64,000 nucleotides of DNA from Runella sp. MFBS21 (lineage in GTDB: Bacteria; Bacteroidota; Bacteroidia; Cytophagales; Spirosomataceae), in NCBI RefSeq assembly GCF_029433105.1, contig NZ_JARNTW010000015.1, forward strand, positions 1 to 64,000. Reading direction: 5' to 3'. Shown one piece after another: positions 61,351 through 64,000 of this stretch. The translations under genes and the position numbers were made by a program. Each line of letters opens with the position of its first letter. The stretch's first letter is position 1. The notes beneath the pieces are model-generated. The model was not told where the DNA came from and made no database searches. It worked only from the letters and a program-made list of their open reading frames with translations.

Positions 61351-61429
61351 ATAGTCATTTCACCGGGCAAAATAGTCATTTCACCGGCATTTATAGTCAT
61401 TTCACCGTCCAATAGTTAGATTTCACCGG
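61351..61429 (+). promoter_or_regulatory. four direct repeats with exact 21-bp period
   Basis: The cores TTTCACCGG, TTTCACCGG, TTTCACCGT and TTTCACCGG start at 61358, 61379, 61400 and 61421. The first three share the longer unit ATAGTCATTTCACCG. The spacing puts all copies on one face of the helix. The element is the same as at 57829-57865. It lies about 530 bp before the surface protein ATG; a TACCTTCG (61471-61478) after it may be a -7 box, giving a long leader. Confidence 0.75.
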
Positions 61430-61955
61430 TTCACCTAAAAAAGGGCATATAACTTGTATAAAATTCATTGTACCTTCGAGCATCGATTTGGAAGTAAAAA
61501 AAACGCCCAAATCAAAATGAAGTTTTCAAGAAGAAAATAGGTTTCTTGAAAGACATACAAAAACAGACTTAAAGCATTATAAAAATATTTTCAAAGTAGG
61601 GTAAAGTGTGTAGCATTGACCTCGCTCCTTTGGAGCGGGGTCATGTTGTTTTATATACCTATTCGAAAAAATCTTTGTTTTTGGCTCAATTATTGCCCAT
61701 TTAGACAAAATCCTTCCCAATAAAGCTTCATATGGGTACTTTTCCATGAAGGGAAGACTAGTCAATCTCCTATAAACCAGTCACTTATCGCAAAAGTATA
61801 TTACATACCTTACCTTTATTTATCCTTTAAGACTATTTAGTGGACATATTGGTATGTTTTTTGATACTAGAATAGACATTATCATGTTAAATAGGTTCTC
61901 TATTTCTTCCGATAATCAAGTCAATCTATTCAATAGCACATTTATTCAAAAAACT
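61430..61955. other. leader or intergenic region before the surface protein gene
   Basis: About 525 bp with no convincing coding frame. It contains a 12-bp hairpin with one mismatch and 3-nt loop at 61617-61643 (TGACCTCGCTCC with GGAGCGGGGTCA), not followed by a clean T run. An in-frame ATG at 61884 is an alternative start for the next gene. Confidence 0.6.
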
Positions 61956-64000
61956 ATGTACACTCTATACAAGCGTACGTCCTTAATCAATGTAGTTTAC
62001 ATTCCCAAAAACACATTCTCTATCCTTATAGTTTTACTTTTAGGTTTACTAGGAAAGAGCTTTGGGCAAACTGTGGAAGGAACAGTTTTTAGAGATTTCA
62101 ATGCGGATGGGCAAATCACTAACACCTCCACTTTCAATGAAATAGGTGTGCCTAATATATTGGTTAGTGCATTTAGAGCCGATGGTAGTTTGGCAGACTC
62201 TGTCCGTACAGCTTCAGATGGTAGCTATGTTCTTACAGTAGGTAGCACGGCCGCTTTTCGTATCGAATTTAAAGATTTTTTAATCGGTGATTTTGAAGGT
62301 CCTTTTGCAGTTTCAGGAAGCCACACTTCTGTACAATTCGTCAATGGAGGAAGTACAGGAATAAATCTAGGCATCAATTACCCTGCTAATTATTGTGAAA
62401 CGGAAACTCCTCAAATGGTAACGACCTGTTTTGTCGCCGTTAACACTGCTATTGGGAGCTCTTCCTTGGGAGATCGTGATGCCTTGGTAGGTGCAGCTTA
62501 CAATGCAACAGATGATAACAAAGTCATCTCTCACTATGCTACCGTCAATGATATCGGCTCTGCATGGGGATTGACTTATAAAAGAGAAACAAAACAACTT
62601 TTTTCAACAGCTTTTACAAAACGTCATATTGGATTTACGCCCAAAGGGCCTGGTGCTATTTTTGTTACAAATATTAATAGCCTAGACACGACTACTACTG
62701 AGTTTTTTAATTTCGGAACTGTGGCGGGAGTAGATATGCATACTGATGTACCCACTGAACTAAGCGGTGGAAGACTCGATAGCTATGATATTCCTGCCTA
62801 CGATGCCGTCGGAAAGGTTGGTTTGGGAGATATTGATATTTCGGATGATGGCAAAACGCTATGGCTCACCAACCTTTCCAACCGAAAATTGTACTCACTC
62901 GACATCGCGACAAAAGATACAGTATCATATACGATTCCTAACCCATGTGCCGGTAAAAGCTATCGGCCTTTTGCTACTAAATTTTACCGAAACAAAGTGT
63001 ACGTAGGGGTCGTATGTACGCGTGAAGATGCTTCTACTAAAACAGATAGCGCAGGTTTAGCCGCCACGGTCTATGCTTTCGAAAATGGCACGTTTAGTCC
63101 GGTTCTCAATTTTCCTCTTACGTATGTTAAAGGCGCAAGTAATGCCGATGTCTCAGGAATTGCGCGAGCAGAATTGTGGCGCCCTTGGATTCAAGATTAT
63201 AATCCAGACCGCACAGGGCCTGTCAGTTTCCCTCAAGCTTGGTTGACAGATATTGAATTTGATGTAGATGGGTCTATGCTACTCGGTATTCGTGACCGTT
63301 TTGGGGATCAAGTAGGTTATCAAAACAGGAAACCTATCCAAGACGACCCTGATTTTATAAGTGGAATTACCCCTGGAGAAGTATTAAGAGCGGGTCCATG
63401 TGGTCCAAATGGCACTTGGCTCATCGAACAAAATGGTTCTGTCTGTGGTAGTACTCCTTCTTCTAACCAAAGCTCAGCCAATGGCCCTGGCAATGGGAAA
63501 TATTACTGGGGAGACCGTGTCCAAAACGGAGACAATCACCGTATGAGTTCGCAAGGCGGTATAGCAATATTAGCGGGAAGTGGTAAACTCGCTATGACAG
63601 CAGTAGACCCTACTGATGTATTTAACACTGGTGGTATCAAACGCCTCATCAACTCGAATGGAAATAAAGACGGTAACGCCACTGGAACCTCAGTCAATAC
63701 AAATGGAGGCGTCGTATTGTACGCAAGTGATGCTTTCGGCTACGGCAAGGCCAATGGAGTAGGTGATTTGGAAATCCTCTGTGCTCCTCAACCTATCGAA
63801 ATCGGAAACCGCATCTGGAAAGACTTGGATAAAGATGGTATCCAAGATGCCAATGAGCCTGGTATTGATGGCGTCACAGTTACACTTTGTGACTCTACTG
63901 GTGCTACTATTGCATCCGCACAAACTGCCAATGGAGGTCAGTATTATTTTTCTTCTGCCAACACTTCTGGAGGGCCTGCTTATGTCCAATATGAAGTTCC
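61956..64000 (+). CDS. large SdrD-B-like surface protein (partial, runs off the right edge)
   Basis: 681 residues are visible from the ATG at 61956; an ATG 24 codons upstream (61884) would put polar residues before the signal and is less likely. Signal segment IVLLLGLLGKSFGQ, then an SdrD-B-like domain (VEGTVFRDFNADGQ, about 40-110), a long central domain (about 130-600) with propeller-like strands (LGDIDISDDGKTLWLTNLSN, WLTDIEFDVDGSMLLGI), and a second SdrD-B domain (IEIGNRIWKDLDKDGIQDANEPG) cut by the edge. Secreted adhesin or sheath-like protein, the same class as the broken gene at 36995. The frame is intact throughout. Likely controlled by the four 21-bp repeats upstream. Confidence 0.87.
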   Translation, partial: MYTLYKRTSLINVVYIPKNTFSILIVLLLGLLGKSFGQTVEGTVFRDFNADGQITNTSTFNEIGVPNILVSAFRADGSLADSVRTASDGSYVLTVGSTAAFRIEFKDFLIGDFEGPFAVSGSHTSVQFVNGGSTGINLGINYPANYCETETPQMVTTCFVAVNTAIGSSSLGDRDALVGAAYNATDDNKVISHYATVNDIGSAWGLTYKRETKQLFSTAFTKRHIGFTPKGPGAIFVTNINSLDTTTTEFFNFGTVAGVDMHTDVPTELSGGRLDSYDIPAYDAVGKVGLGDIDISDDGKTLWLTNLSNRKLYSLDIATKDTVSYTIPNPCAGKSYRPFATKFYRNKVYVGVVCTREDASTKTDSAGLAATVYAFENGTFSPVLNFPLTYVKGASNADVSGIARAELWRPWIQDYNPDRTGPVSFPQAWLTDIEFDVDGSMLLGIRDRFGDQVGYQNRKPIQDDPDFISGITPGEVLRAGPCGPNGTWLIEQNGSVCGSTPSSNQSSANGPGNGKYYWGDRVQNGDNHRMSSQGGIAILAGSGKLAMTAVDPTDVFNTGGIKRLINSNGNKDGNATGTSVNTNGGVVLYASDAFGYGKANGVGDLEILCAPQPIEIGNRIWKDLDKDGIQDANEPGIDGVTVTLCDSTGATIASAQTANGGQYYFSSANTSGGPAYVQYEV

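Noticed and set aside
61351-61429. Possible short CRISPR or iteron array
   Set aside because: Only four copies of a 9-16 bp core with 21-bp period; no spacers, no replication gene; fits a transcription factor site better.
1-64000. tRNA, rRNA or insertion sequence
   Set aside because: No cloverleaf, rRNA signature, transposase motif or paired terminal repeats with target duplication was recognised by eye.

Overview
The window looks like chromosomal DNA of a free-living member of Bacteroidota, most likely order Cytophagales (Spirosomaceae-like). Reasons: moderate-to-low GC, an N-succinylornithine-type carbamoyltransferase, hybrid-style sensor kinases with N-terminal propellers or TPRs, many FKBP and other lipoproteins, SdrD-B-like surface proteins, no Shine-Dalgarno signals, and -7 boxes of the TAnnTTTG type. 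Genus is inference. No rRNA, tRNA, phage or insertion sequence was seen.

Left third (1-22 kb): metabolic and envelope genes (acetyltransferase, lhgO, FKBP, inactive M16 protein, DMT transporter, glutathione peroxidase, argF'), with a 37-bp tandem repeat array after the peroxidase. Then come an orphan CdiI-like immunity gene, a VWA protein, and a five-gene minus-strand operon (14106 to 9448) encoding a four-repeat lipoprotein, a zinc-ribbon membrane protein, an unknown protein, a membrane protein and an M23 peptidase. A LytTR regulator, a decayed lipoprotein gene and a propeller kinase/NarL regulator pair follow, then an ECF sigma factor/anti-sigma/DUF4097-like operon and moaC.

Middle (22.4-40 kb): a complete six-gene ebo cluster (eboA-F, 22623-29386), facing an ECF sigma operon that includes a serine hydrolase. 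Next are a DUF6252-like lipoprotein, a TPR lipoprotein, an argD-like aminotransferase, a Uma2 nuclease flanked by a short copy of the argD 3' end, and a large SdrD-B-like surface protein gene broken by one frameshift and one nonsense codon. Several families of short extragenic palindromes cluster here (24.5, 35.8-37.0 and 40.6-40.9 kb).

Right third (41-64 kb): FAD oxidoreductase, lipoproteins, a BamA-like protein, a VanX-like dipeptidase, a Tat-exported Gfo/Idh/MocA oxidoreductase, folB and a DivIVA-like gene, an M61 peptidase, and a TPR kinase/NarL regulator pair sharing a CACATATATGTG-type element with its neighbour. A housekeeping block (rdgB, two FKBP, nrnA, ndk) follows.

The last 6 kb hold the most suggestive unknown system: an atypical response regulator (Glu at the phospho-acceptor site), a membrane-anchored LytTR regulator, a divergently transcribed 59-residue peptide gene and, 13 bp after it, an LpxL/HtrB-like acyltransferase with an Arg in place of the catalytic carboxylate. 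Direct repeats of TTTCACCGG type with an exact 21-bp period lie upstream of the atypical regulator (2 copies) and before a large surface protein gene that runs off the right edge (4 copies).
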